Part shown: positions 16,746-25,103 of the stretch, piece by piece
Layout: the number at the start of each line of letters is the position of its first letter
Numbering within the stretch: position 1 is the stretch's first letter
From: Streptomyces sp. IMTB 2501
GTDB taxonomy: Bacteria; Actinomycetota; Actinomycetes; Streptomycetales; Streptomycetaceae
Direction of reading: 5' to 3'
Assembly: GCF_001953885.1 (NCBI RefSeq)
Contig: NZ_MQUS01000028.1
Coordinates: 42,140 to 106,139 of the forward strand
Length of the DNA: 64,000 nucleotides
The notes under the pieces: model-generated
Told to the model about the DNA's origin: nothing
What the model saw: the letters and a program-made list of their open reading frames with translations, nothing else
Databases searched by the model: none
Program-made: the position numbers and the translations under genes

Positions 16746-17240
16746 ATGACGGAGTCGAGGACAGGCAGGGACCCGGAGTCGGTCTCACGGTTCGTGGAGC
16801 ACTTCGCGGCTCAGCTCGTCGAGGCGGGGATGGCGCGCATGCCCTCCCGGGTCTTCGCCGCCCTCCTCGCCTCCGACACCGGCGCCCTGACCTCGGCCGA
16901 GCTGAGCGAACAACTGCAGATCAGTCCCGCGGCCGTCTCCGGCGCCGTGCGCTACCTCGCGCAGGTCCACATGGTGTCGCGGGAGCGGGAGCCCGGTTCG
17001 CGCCGCGAGCGGTACCGCGTACACAGCGACCAGTGGTACGAGGCCCTCACCAACCGCGAGGCCATCATCAAGCGCTGGGAGGAGGCCTTGCGGGAGGGTG
17101 TGGCCGGCCTGGGCGCCGGCACACCGGCCGGGCGCAGACTGGCCGAGACCCTGGACTTCTTCGAGTTCATCGAGAAGGACGTGGCCGAGATGATGGAACG
17201 CTGGCGCACCTATCGGGAGCAGAAGTACAACCGGCCCTAG
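16746..17240 (+). CDS. MarR/GbsR-like winged-helix regulator
   Basis: DNA-binding protein of about 164 residues. A winged helix spans about 25-100 (RVFAALLASDTGALTSAELSEQL, ISPAAVSGAVRYL, then the wing SREREPGSRRERYRV), and the C-terminal helices are suited to dimerisation. It is divergent from an ABC exporter and probably represses it through the palindrome at 16692-16707; the ligand may be the exported drug. Its last codon (Pro) and TAG stop lie inside the left inverted repeat of a MITE-like element, so the insertion may have changed the C-terminus. Confidence 0.85.
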   Translation: MTESRTGRDPESVSRFVEHFAAQLVEAGMARMPSRVFAALLASDTGALTSAELSEQLQISPAAVSGAVRYLAQVHMVSREREPGSRRERYRVHSDQWYEALTNREAIIKRWEEALREGVAGLGAGTPAGRRLAETLDFFEFIEKDVAEMMERWRTYREQKYNRP

Positions 17241-17502
17241 GGCCCGTCCGGCGATCCTGTCGCAGCCGCGGGGGCCGACACGCCCGTCTGTGGCGTTGTC
17301 GTCGGTTGCCGGCTCCTCCACGCTCGGCTTCTCCCCCACTCTCGACTTCGTTCGAGCGGGAGGGACCCCCACCGCGGGGGGACCCCCATCGTGTCGACGC
17401 CCTCCTCCGCCTTGCAGCCGGACGCACCAGCCCCCCCGCTCACCAGCGCCGATGAGGCGCCGGCGATGTCCTGCGACCTGATCCGCCGGACAGGCCCTGG
17501 GG
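17235..17502. mobile_element. MITE-like non-coding element with terminal inverted repeats
   Basis: Terminal inverted repeats at 17235-17265 and 17471-17502 match at 27 of 32 aligned columns; both carry a core of the form ggccygtccggcg. The ~268-base interior has no convincing gene and contains small hairpins and C-tracts (gggacccccaccgcgg, gggacccccat). It accounts for most of the 348-base gap between the regulator and the permease; 17503-17588 holds nothing recognisable. The repeat ends resemble those of IS5-type streptomycete elements, which could supply the transposase in trans. No clear target duplication was seen. Confidence 0.6.
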
Positions 17503-17588
17503 GCGCGGGGCTCTGTCCGGCATGCGGCCGCCGTCGCGCGGGAAGCCGCAGCCGACCGGCGACACATGGCGGCACCCCCGGCGGAGTG

Positions 17589-19100
17589 TCACCGCTCCTT
17601 CGTCTCCTCCAGTACCGTCCGCCCCAGCAGCGCATACCGCTCGGGCGCCCACCGCTTGAGATACAGGGCGTAGCCCACCCCGGTCGCCGCGACCAGCGCC
17701 ACCAGCCAGGGCGTCGCCTTGAGCAGGAGCGACCCGGACTCCGGCCCCGCCGCAGCGCTCATGTTGGACACCAGCAGCACGACCACGCCCAGCATCGCGA
17801 TGCCCCCGACGAGCGGAGCGGCGAACGTACGGAACCAGTGGCGGCTCTCGGGGTGGTGAGAGCGGAAGTACACGAGCACCGCGAACGAGCACACCGCCTG
17901 GACCACCAGGATCGCCATCGTGCCGAGGATGGCCAGCAGGACGTAGAGCGCGTTGTACGGGTCCTTGCCCGCGATCCAGAACGCGGCGATCAGTACGGCG
18001 CTCACGACCGTCTGCACCAGCCCGGCGATGTGCGGGGAGCCGTGCCGCGCGTGGGTGCGGCCGATCGTGTTCTTCAGCGAGGGCAGGACACCCTCCCGCC
18101 CGAGGGCGTACAGATAGCGGGCGGCGCAGTTGTGGAAGGCCATGCCGCAGGCCAGCGAGCCGGTGATCATCAGCCACTGCATGACGTCGACGGCCCAGTG
18201 GCCGACATAGCGCTCGGTGGGGTTGAAGAACATCGCGAGCGGGTTCGCGGAGGAGGCCGCCTTCACGGCCTCGGCCTCGCCGTTGCCGATGATGGCCATC
18301 CAGGAGACGAAGACGTAGAAGACGCCCACACCCAGGACACTGATCATCGTGGCCTTGGGGATGATCCGCTTCGGGTCGCGGGACTCCTCGCCGTACATCG
18401 CGGTCGACTCGAAGCCGACCCAGGACCAGAAGGCGAAGAAGAGCCCGAGGCCGGCGGACGTGCCCTTGAAGGCGTTGACCGGGTCGACCGGCGCGAAGGA
18501 GAACCCGTGCGGGCCGCCGCCGTGGAAGGCGACGGACACCGCCATGGCCGCGAGCACGGTCACCTCGGTCGCCAGCAGCAGCACCAGGAGTTTCTCGGCG
18601 ACGCTGATGCCGAACCAGGTGCCGGTCGCGTTGATCGCGAGCATCAGGATCGCGAAGGCCCACCAGGGCACGTGCACGCCCGTCTGGTCCTTCAGGGTGG
18701 TCGTGGCGAAGGTGGAGAAGATGCCGATCAGCGCCGGTTCGAAGACGACGTACGCGAAGGTCGCCAGCAGCCCGGAGGCGAGTCCGGCGGTGCGGCCGAG
18801 GCCGTACGAGATGAATCCGTAGAACGCGCCCGTGGACGTGATGTGCTTCGCCATCGATGTGAAACCCACGGAAAAGATTGCCAGGACGACCATTGCCACG
18901 AGATAGCTGGCGGGCGCCCCGATCCCGTTTCCGGACGACACCATGAAGGGCACATTGCCGGTCATCGCGGTGATCGGCGCGGCGGTGGCCACCGCCATGA
19001 AGACCACGCCGAGCAGGCCCACGGCGTTGGGCTTCAGCCGATGAACCGCTTCTCCGTCCGTACTGCCCGTCGCCGGGGCGACGCCCTCGTCCACTGCCAT
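17589..19100 (-). CDS. APC family amino acid permease
   Basis: Secondary transporter of the amino acid-polyamine-organocation superfamily, 503 residues with 12 or more helices. The first helix holds the unwound substrate motif in VFMAVATAAPITAMTGNVPF, and helix 6 has FFAFWSWVGFESTAMYGEESRDPKR, both typical. Start chosen at 19100 because GGAGGG lies about nine bases upstream; the frame stays open to an ATG at 19181 that lacks a binding site. Substrate unknown. It is separated from its downstream neighbour by the MITE-like element. An AT-rich patch (ttaaatatttgtcacc, 19207-19222) upstream may hold its promoter. Confidence 0.9.
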   Translation of the reverse strand: MAVDEGVAPATGSTDGEAVHRLKPNAVGLLGVVFMAVATAAPITAMTGNVPFMVSSGNGIGAPASYLVAMVVLAIFSVGFTSMAKHITSTGAFYGFISYGLGRTAGLASGLLATFAYVVFEPALIGIFSTFATTTLKDQTGVHVPWWAFAILMLAINATGTWFGISVAEKLLVLLLATEVTVLAAMAVSVAFHGGGPHGFSFAPVDPVNAFKGTSAGLGLFFAFWSWVGFESTAMYGEESRDPKRIIPKATMISVLGVGVFYVFVSWMAIIGNGEAEAVKAASSANPLAMFFNPTERYVGHWAVDVMQWLMITGSLACGMAFHNCAARYLYALGREGVLPSLKNTIGRTHARHGSPHIAGLVQTVVSAVLIAAFWIAGKDPYNALYVLLAILGTMAILVVQAVCSFAVLVYFRSHHPESRHWFRTFAAPLVGGIAMLGVVVLLVSNMSAAAGPESGSLLLKATPWLVALVAATGVGYALYLKRWAPERYALLGRTVLEETKER

Positions 19101-19247
19101 AGGGTGGCCCCCTCCGTGTCCGGTCCATGAGTCGTGATGGGTCTCCGGTGCGTCCTGCTGGAGCAGGATGGTGGACGACACGGGGGCACGGGAAGGGGTC
19201 GGCGCGGTTAAATATTTGTCACCAGACCTTTAGAGGTGCCGTGGGGG

Positions 19248-20072
19248 TCAGGAAGCAGTGGGCAGAGTGAGCCCCCAGGCCCCCTCCGCCACCCGCCACG
19301 TCCGCCGTCGCACCGGCCCCGCCACCGTCGCGTCCGCCCGGTACCGGAAGTCCGCGCCGGCCACCGTCACCGTCTGCCCGGACGCCTGGTACGGAGTCGC
19401 CTCCGCCCCCACCGACAGCGGCCGTACCTCCACCCGCGCCAGCCCGCCGGTGCCCGGTGTCACCGACACCGCCTGCACCGGCTGGCCCAGGTCCACGACC
19501 GTCTCCCCGTCGACCTCGACCCGCAGCCGGGAGGGTCCCGGCGCCGGTACGGCGGGCAGCCGGGGCCGGCCCGGGGCGAGGGTGCGGACCAGCGAGCGGT
19601 ACCAGGGCCGGCCCGCGGCCACGGCCACCGGTTCGGCGGCTGCCGCCCGCACCGGCTCCGGCGGAATGCCCAGCCCGCCGAGGACCACCCCGTCACAGTC
19701 GTCGACCAGCAGATCCAGGCGCCGCTCGGCCCCGTCCAGCACGGCCCGCGCCGCCGCCACCGCGCCGCCCGGCACACCCAGCGACTCGGCGAGGGCGGTG
19801 TCCCCCACCGGGACCACCGACAGCGCACATCCGGCCAGCTCCCGCGTCCGGTGCAGCAGGGTCACGGCTCGCACCAGTGCCTGGTCGTCACCGACCACCA
19901 CCGGCCTCCTGGACCCCCGTCGGCCCAGTGCGCGGGCGAATTCCTCCGGCCCCTCCGGCAGGCACACCTTGGCTGCCGCACCCGCGCTGAGCACGTCTTT
20001 CGCGATCCGTACGGACTCCCCGTCCGTCTGCCGTGCCGCCGGATCGATGATCACCAGCAGCTGTTCGGACAT
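19248..20072 (-). CDS. Diacylglycerol kinase-like protein, catalytic motif degenerate
   Basis: 274-residue protein with the DAGK/LCB5 layout: MSEQLLVIIDP start, nucleotide-binding region, a C-terminal beta-sandwich with PSRLRVEVDG and FRYRADATVAGP. The usual GGDGT loop reads VVGDDQALVRA and the PLGTGND loop reads VPVGDTALAESLGVP, so lipid or sphingoid kinase activity is doubtful. ATG 20072 was chosen as the first methionine of the conserved part; GTG 20087 is an alternative. It is divergent from purA, with a strong hairpin between them. Confidence 0.7.
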   Translation of the reverse strand: MSEQLLVIIDPAARQTDGESVRIAKDVLSAGAAAKVCLPEGPEEFARALGRRGSRRPVVVGDDQALVRAVTLLHRTRELAGCALSVVPVGDTALAESLGVPGGAVAAARAVLDGAERRLDLLVDDCDGVVLGGLGIPPEPVRAAAAEPVAVAAGRPWYRSLVRTLAPGRPRLPAVPAPGPSRLRVEVDGETVVDLGQPVQAVSVTPGTGGLARVEVRPLSVGAEATPYQASGQTVTVAGADFRYRADATVAGPVRRRTWRVAEGAWGLTLPTAS

Positions 20073-20112
20073 CGCGAAAGTCGCCACCTCGGTCCTGCCT
20101 CGCTTCCTCGGG

Positions 20113-20157
20113 TAGCATCTTTGTGCAAGAGCCCCTTGCGCTATTGCGCCAGGGGCT
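20113..20157 (+). promoter_or_regulatory. TAGCAT box and strong hairpin in the purA leader
   Basis: TAGCAT (20113-20118) is followed by a hairpin, agccccttgcgc (20130-20141) and gcgccaggggct (20146-20157), 11 of 12 pairs with a TATT loop. The stem can also refold using gcaag/cttgc. It looks like a promoter feeding an attenuator or a very short RNA 128 bases ahead of purA. Confidence 0.45.
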
Positions 20158-20284
20158 TCGTCTATTCCGGGGCATCCGGTCCGACGGTTGTGCGACCAAC
20201 GGCGGTCGCTGTGGCACGCGGCGGTGAACCTTACGCCCACGCCCCCGACCTTGGACATGCCCCGCCCGGAAGGGGTGTACGCGC

Positions 20285-21568
20285 GTGCCCGCACTTGTGC
20301 TGCTCGGTGCTCAGTGGGGTGACGAAGGCAAGGGAAAGGCGACCGACCTGCTCGGTGGCTCGGTGGACTATGTAGTGCGATACCAGGGCGGCAACAACGC
20401 CGGCCACACGGTCGTCGTCGGCGACCAGAAGTACGCACTCCACCTGCTCCCTTCCGGAATCCTCTCGCCTACTTGTGTCCCGGTCATCGGCAACGGCGTC
20501 GTCGTCGACCCGTCGGTCCTGCTCTCCGAGCTGAGCGGTCTGAACGAGCGTGGCGTCGACACGTCCAAGCTCCTGATCAGCGGTAACGCGCACATCATCA
20601 CGCCGTACAACGTGACCGTCGACAAGGTGACGGAACGCTTCCTCGGGAAGAGGAAGATCGGCACGACCGGGCGCGGTATCGGTCCCACCTACGCCGACAA
20701 GATCAACCGCGTCGGTATCCGGGTCCAGGACCTGTACGACGAGTCGATCCTGACCCAGAAGGTCGAGGCGGCCCTCGACGTCAAGAACCAGATCCTCACC
20801 AAGCTGTACAACCGGCGCGCGATCGCCGTGGACCAGGTGGTCGAGGAGCTGCTGGGCTACGCCGACCAGATCGAGCCGTACGTCGCCGACACCGTGCTGG
20901 TCCTGAACCAGGCGCTGGAGGACGACAAGGTCGTCCTGTTCGAGGGCGGTCAGGGCACCCTGCTCGACATCGACCACGGCACGTACCCCTTCGTGACCTC
21001 CTCGAACCCGACCGCCGGCGGTGCCTGCACCGGTGCCGGTGTGGGCCCGACGAAGATCAGCCGGGTCATCGGCATCCTCAAGGCCTACACCACCCGCGTC
21101 GGCGCCGGCCCGTTCCCGACGGAGCTGTTCGACGAGGACGGCGAGGCGCTGCGCCGCATCGGCGGTGAGCGGGGTGTGACCACCGGCCGTGACCGGCGCT
21201 GCGGCTGGTTCGACGCGGTGATCGCCCGCTACGCGACCCGCGTGAACGGCCTGACCGACTTCTTCCTCACCAAGCTGGACGTACTGACCGGCTGGGAGGA
21301 GATCCCGGTCTGTGTGGCGTACGAGATCGACGGCAGGCGCGTCGAGGAACTGCCGTACTCCCAGACCGACTTCCACCACGCGAAGCCGGTCTACGAGACC
21401 CTGCCCGGCTGGTCCGAGGACATCACCAAGGCGAAGTCCTTCGCCGACCTGCCGAAGAACGCCCAGAACTACGTCAAGGCGCTGGAGGAGATGTCCGGCG
21501 CCCCGATCTCCGCGATCGGCGTGGGCCCGGGCCGGGACGAGACGATCGAGATCAACTCGTTCCTGTAG
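20285..21568 (+). CDS. purA: Adenylosuccinate synthetase
   Basis: Joins IMP and aspartate with GTP to make adenylosuccinate, the committed step to AMP. The 427-residue protein has the full family motif set: GAQWGDEGKGK at the N-terminus, YQGGNNAGHTVV, TTGRGIGPTYADK, FEGGQGTLLDIDHGTYPFV, SSNPTAGGA, and GRDRRCGWFD. GTG 20285 follows GGAAGGGG. Monocistronic, with a leader that contains a strong hairpin and a terminator hairpin after it. Confidence 0.98.
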   Translation: MPALVLLGAQWGDEGKGKATDLLGGSVDYVVRYQGGNNAGHTVVVGDQKYALHLLPSGILSPTCVPVIGNGVVVDPSVLLSELSGLNERGVDTSKLLISGNAHIITPYNVTVDKVTERFLGKRKIGTTGRGIGPTYADKINRVGIRVQDLYDESILTQKVEAALDVKNQILTKLYNRRAIAVDQVVEELLGYADQIEPYVADTVLVLNQALEDDKVVLFEGGQGTLLDIDHGTYPFVTSSNPTAGGACTGAGVGPTKISRVIGILKAYTTRVGAGPFPTELFDEDGEALRRIGGERGVTTGRDRRCGWFDAVIARYATRVNGLTDFFLTKLDVLTGWEEIPVCVAYEIDGRRVEELPYSQTDFHHAKPVYETLPGWSEDITKAKSFADLPKNAQNYVKALEEMSGAPISAIGVGPGRDETIEINSFL

Positions 21569-21597
21569 GCACGGTCTGTCCGGACAGCGTGCGGGAG

Positions 21598-21634
21598 CGC
21601 CCGCCGGTCCGCCTTCGGGCGTGATCGGCGGGCG
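21598..21634 (+). terminator. Hairpin terminator after purA
   Basis: cgcccgccg (21598-21606) pairs with cggcgggcg (21626-21634), a smaller hairpin sits in the loop, and TTT follows. Confidence 0.75.
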
Positions 21635-21673
21635 TTTCGCCGTGGTGGGCGCCTGGTGCGCGACAATCGGAAT

Positions 21674-21886
21674 ATGAGCCTCCGCCGGCAGGTGCTGTGC
21701 CGGGGACCGTACGGCGGTGAAGGCGGCGACGCCGACGGTACGGACTGCTCCGACCCTGCGCTTTTCGAGGTCGCCCGGTATCAGCTGCCTCCGCTCCGTG
21801 TGTGCCCCGTGCATCTCGGCCCCGCCCTGCTGATGGCGAGCAGGGTGCTGTGGCCGCCGGAGATCAGGCTTATCGGCCAACTCTGA
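21674..21886 (+). CDS. Small protein of unknown function
   Basis: 70-residue ORF, MSLRRQVLCRGPYGGEGGDADGT to the end WPPEIRLIGQL, with two cysteines (CRGPYGG and LRVCPVHLGP) and codon use like its neighbours. GACAAT lies six bases before ATG 21674, the same leaderless layout seen at other genes here; an in-frame GTG 21656 has no binding site. Not recognised. It lies between purA and a 5'-nucleotidase gene, which may be chance. Confidence 0.55.
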   Translation: MSLRRQVLCRGPYGGEGGDADGTDCSDPALFEVARYQLPPLRVCPVHLGPALLMASRVLWPPEIRLIGQL

Positions 21887-22059
21887 TACCGGCCGTTTCC
21901 CCAGAGTTCGCACGGGACGCGCACTGACCCATACTTGACCCGGACATGACCTTTTCCTGGTTTCCGGCAATCGTGGGCGCTAGCAGCATCTACGCGGGTA
22001 GCCTCCGCACAGCACCGCCGCTGCTCGTCGCCAATCTCCAGCCGAAACAGGAGCCTCGA

Positions 22060-23877
22060 ATGCCCCTCAGTCCCATGAACCGCCGGGAGTTCGTGAAGAA
22101 GACGGCCGTCACCGGTGCGGCCGTCGCCGCCGCGGGAACCGCCGCGGCGGCCCCCGCGCAGGCGGCCGAGCAGCAGCGGGACTGTCACCCCCGCACCTGG
22201 TCGTTCTCCATCCTCGGTACGACCGACCTGCACAGCCACGTCTTCGACTGGGACTACTACAAGGACGCCGCCTACACCGACAAGGCCGGCAACTCGGTGG
22301 GCGTGGCGCGTGTGGCCACCCTCATCAAGCAGCAGCGCGAGGCGAAGGGCGAGCACCGCGTCCTGCTCGTCGACGCCGGCGACATCATCCAGGGCACCTC
22401 GCTCGCCTACTACTTCGCGCGCATCGACCCGATCACCGGCACCGGCGGCAAGAAGGGTCCCAGGCACCCGATGGCCGTGGCCATGAACCACATGCGCTAC
22501 GACGCCGCCGCCCTCGGCAACCACGAGTTCAACTACGGCATCGAGGTGCTGCGCAAGTTCGAGAGCCAGTGCCACTTCCCGCTGCTCGGCGCGAACGCCC
22601 TGGACGCGAAGACCCTGCGCCCCGCCTTCCACCCGTACACCGTCAAGCGGATCCGGGTCCCCGGCGCGCCCGACATCAAGGTCGGCATCCTCGGCCTCAC
22701 CAACCCCGGTATCGCGCTGTGGGACAAGGACAACGTCAGCGGGAAGATGGTGTTCCCGGGCCTGGTGGAGCAGGCGAAGAAGTACGTCCCGCGCCTGCGT
22801 GCCCTCGGCTGCGACGTCGTCTTCCTGACCGACCACTCGGGCCTGGACGGCTCGTCCTCCTACGGCGATGAACTCCCGTACGTGGAGAACGCGTCGAACC
22901 TGGTCGCCGAGCAGGTGCCGGGCATCGACGCGATCCTGGTGGGCCACACGCACGTCGAGGTCCCGTCCTACACGGTGAAGAACGCGGAGACCGGCGAAGA
23001 GGTCCTCCTCTCCGAGCCGTACTGCTGGGGCTACCGCCTCAGCGTCTTCGACTTCGAGCTCGAACTGCACCACGGGCAGTGGAAGGTGACGAGCAAGAAG
23101 GCGCAGACCCTCAACCCCAACTCGGTGGACGAGGACCCGGAGATCAAGCAGCTCCTGCAGGCCGACCACGAGCTGGTCGTGAAGTACGTGAACACGGCGG
23201 TCGGCACCTGCACGGCGGACCTCTCGGCGGCGGAGTCCTGCTGGAAGGACGTGCCGATCATGGACTTCATCCACAAGGTGCAGATGGAGAACGTGAAGGC
23301 GGGCCTGTCCACGGCCGACGCGGCGCTCCCGCTGATCTCGATGGCGGCGCCCTTCTCCCGCACGGCGGACATCCCCCAGGGCAACGTCACCATCAAGGAC
23401 ATCGCCGGCCTCTACATCTACGACAACACCCTGTACGGCAAGAAGCTCACGGGCGCCCAGCTCAAGGACTACCTGGAGTACGCGGCGAAGTACTACCACC
23501 AGGTGCCGGCCGGCACGAAGGTCGACACGGCGACCCTCACCAACGCCAACAGCTTCTGGGACTACATGTACGACACGGCGGCGGGCGTCGACTTCGAGAT
23601 CGACATCGCCCAGCCGGAGGGGTCGAGGATCAAGAACCTCAGCTACAACGGCAAGGCGGTCGCCGACGACCAGGTCTTCGTCGTGGCGGTGAACAACTAC
23701 CGCGCGAACGGCGGCTCCGGCTACCCGCACATCGCCTCGGCGCCGAACGCCTACAGCTCGACCAACGAGATCCGCCAGCTGATGATCGACTACGTCACGG
23801 CGAAGAAGACGCTGAACCCGGCGGACTTCGCGGTCACCAACTGGAAGCTCACGCAGAACGGCACGCCGGTCTTCTGA
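22060..23877 (+). CDS. Tat-exported 5'-nucleotidase / cyclic phosphodiesterase
   Basis: Secreted two-metal phosphoesterase of the UshA/CpdB family, 605 residues, which releases phosphate from nucleotides outside the cell. The signal has the twin-arginine motif NRREFVKK and ends near A35 (APAQA). The metallophosphatase domain has TTDLHSHVF, DAGDIIQGT, GNHEFNYG and GHTHVEVPS; the C-terminal 5'-nucleotidase domain has NNYRANGGSGYPH and PFSRTADIPQGNVT. ATG 22060 follows AGGAG; the frame is open upstream but the Tat signal fixes the start. It converges on the next gene with three bases between stops and no obvious terminator. Confidence 0.93.
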   Translation: MPLSPMNRREFVKKTAVTGAAVAAAGTAAAAPAQAAEQQRDCHPRTWSFSILGTTDLHSHVFDWDYYKDAAYTDKAGNSVGVARVATLIKQQREAKGEHRVLLVDAGDIIQGTSLAYYFARIDPITGTGGKKGPRHPMAVAMNHMRYDAAALGNHEFNYGIEVLRKFESQCHFPLLGANALDAKTLRPAFHPYTVKRIRVPGAPDIKVGILGLTNPGIALWDKDNVSGKMVFPGLVEQAKKYVPRLRALGCDVVFLTDHSGLDGSSSYGDELPYVENASNLVAEQVPGIDAILVGHTHVEVPSYTVKNAETGEEVLLSEPYCWGYRLSVFDFELELHHGQWKVTSKKAQTLNPNSVDEDPEIKQLLQADHELVVKYVNTAVGTCTADLSAAESCWKDVPIMDFIHKVQMENVKAGLSTADAALPLISMAAPFSRTADIPQGNVTIKDIAGLYIYDNTLYGKKLTGAQLKDYLEYAAKYYHQVPAGTKVDTATLTNANSFWDYMYDTAAGVDFEIDIAQPEGSRIKNLSYNGKAVADDQVFVVAVNNYRANGGSGYPHIASAPNAYSSTNEIRQLMIDYVTAKKTLNPADFAVTNWKLTQNGTPVF

Positions 23878-23880
23878 CCG

Positions 23881-24072
23881 TCAGGGCGTCCGGCGGGTGG
23901 CGCCGAAGTGTGTCTCGTGCGACCAGACATGGTGGCACGCCGGACACTGCAGGTGCAGCAGGCTGCCGGTGTTGGACAGCAGGTAGCGCCACCCGCGCCG
24001 GTCGTCGCAGTCGGGGCAGTCCACGCCCCAGGCGCGCCGTCCTGTGTCGGCCTGCGGATCAAGCGGCAGCAT
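23881..24072 (-). CDS. Small zinc-ribbon-like protein
   Basis: 63-residue product MLPLDPQADTGRRAWGVD, then CPDC and CPAC knuckles about 24 residues apart (DCPDCDDRRGW, QCPACHHVWSH), which look like a zinc ribbon. The start codon lies inside the end of the upstream small gene (14-base overlap in another frame), so it is either translationally coupled or the two were one protein split by a frameshift. Function unknown. Confidence 0.6.
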   Translation of the reverse strand: MLPLDPQADTGRRAWGVDCPDCDDRRGWRYLLSNTGSLLHLQCPACHHVWSHETHFGATRRTP

Positions 24073-24298
24073 CGCCCGGTCCCGCGGGGAGCACACCGGC
24101 CGCCACCAGCTCGTCGTAGATCCGCTGCTGCTCCGCGTCCAGGCCGGAGTAGAGCAGCGCCCGAGCCTCCTCCTCGCCACGGAGTGCCGCCGCGGGGTCC
24201 CAGCCGGGGCCCAGGGCGGCCATGACGTGGGTGCGCCGGAGCATCTCGTGTGCGCTGAGGTCGACGGTGAAGTCGAAGGCGGAGTCGTCGGGGGACAT
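24059..24298 (-). CDS. Small acidic helical protein
   Basis: 79-residue product MSPDDSAFDFTVDLSAHEMLRR, then HVMAALGPGWDPAAALRGEE and EQQRIYDELVAAGVLP. TACGTT on the minus strand, seven bases before the ATG, supports a leaderless start at 24298. The end overlaps the zinc-ribbon gene by 14 bases. Not a known family to me; codon use is normal for the genome. Confidence 0.6.
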   Translation of the reverse strand: MSPDDSAFDFTVDLSAHEMLRRTHVMAALGPGWDPAAALRGEEEARALLYSGLDAEQQRIYDELVAAGVLPAGPGDAAA

Positions 24299-24305
24299 GC
24301 CACCG

Positions 24306-24311
24306 AACGTA
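24306..24311 (-). promoter_or_regulatory. -10 box TACGTT, leaderless start
   Basis: Minus-strand TACGTT ends seven bases before ATG 24298. Confidence 0.45.
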
Positions 24312-24376
24312 GGTGTGCATTTCCCCCACGACAAGAACAGGTGGGTGAAATCACACCAGTCCGGCGAGCGGCCTTC

Positions 24377-25027
24377 TCAGCTGAAGACGATCATCGAGCC
24401 CTGGGCCAGGGAACGGGTCGCCGCCGCGTGCAGCCCCAGCCATACGTGCCGTTCGCGGGCGAACGGGCTCGGGTCGTACGGCGCCGGGATCGCCGGTTCC
24501 TCCAGTTCCGTGGGAGCCATGGGCGGAGCCGGGGCCGCCGGGGGGTTGGCCGGGTCGATGCCGATGGTCGGGGCGACGTACTCCAGTTCGCGCAGCAGCG
24601 TCTGCGAGGAGCCCAGCGGACCGCCGCCCGCCAGCAGCTCCTCGTTGGACAGCGGCTGCGGGAAGTCGACCGGGACGTACGCGCCCGCGTGGTCGTAGTG
24701 CCAGACCAGGTGGGACTGCTGGGCCGTGGACTCGAACATCTCCAGCAACTGCTCGTAGTCACCGCCCAGTTCGTCCACCGGGGTCACCGCCAGCCCGCAC
24801 ACCTGGAGGAGATACGCGCGGCGCAGGAAGTGGAGGGCGTCGTAGTCGAAGCCGGCCACGGGCGCGACCTCGCCGGACAGGCCCGGCATGTACTGGTACA
24901 CCGGCACCGGGGGCAGCCCGGCCGCCGTCAGCGCGTTGTTGTACTGAGCGAGTTCTTCGGCGAACGGGTTGTCCGGGGTGTGGCACAACACGTCCACGAG
25001 CGGCACCAGCCACAGGTCACAGGCCAA
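24377..25027 (-). CDS. Conserved streptomycete protein of unknown function
   Basis: 216-residue soluble protein beginning MACDLWLVPLVDVLCHTPDN, with QQSHLVWHYDHAGAYVPVDF in the middle, a Pro/Ala-rich linker and FARERHVWLGLHAAATRSL near the end. I recognise it as conserved in streptomycetes but know no function. The start is a TTG (25027) with a clear GAGGAG seven bases upstream. It lies downstream of the GntR gene on the same strand, probably one transcription unit. Confidence 0.75.
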   Translation of the reverse strand: MACDLWLVPLVDVLCHTPDNPFAEELAQYNNALTAAGLPPVPVYQYMPGLSGEVAPVAGFDYDALHFLRRAYLLQVCGLAVTPVDELGGDYEQLLEMFESTAQQSHLVWHYDHAGAYVPVDFPQPLSNEELLAGGGPLGSSQTLLRELEYVAPTIGIDPANPPAAPAPPMAPTELEEPAIPAPYDPSPFARERHVWLGLHAAATRSLAQGSMIVFS

Positions 25028-25103
25028 AGAGGGCTCCTCACACAGAGAAGGTGGTCAGGGCAGGGTAATCGGTGATGTGCAGGTCCCATACCCCCTCGCC
25101 CCG

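Noticed and set aside
23790..24329. Third overlapping minus-strand frame across the two small genes
   Set aside because: Its Arg/Ala/Thr-rich sequence is a shadow; the other two frames give sensible proteins with promoter or zinc-ribbon evidence.
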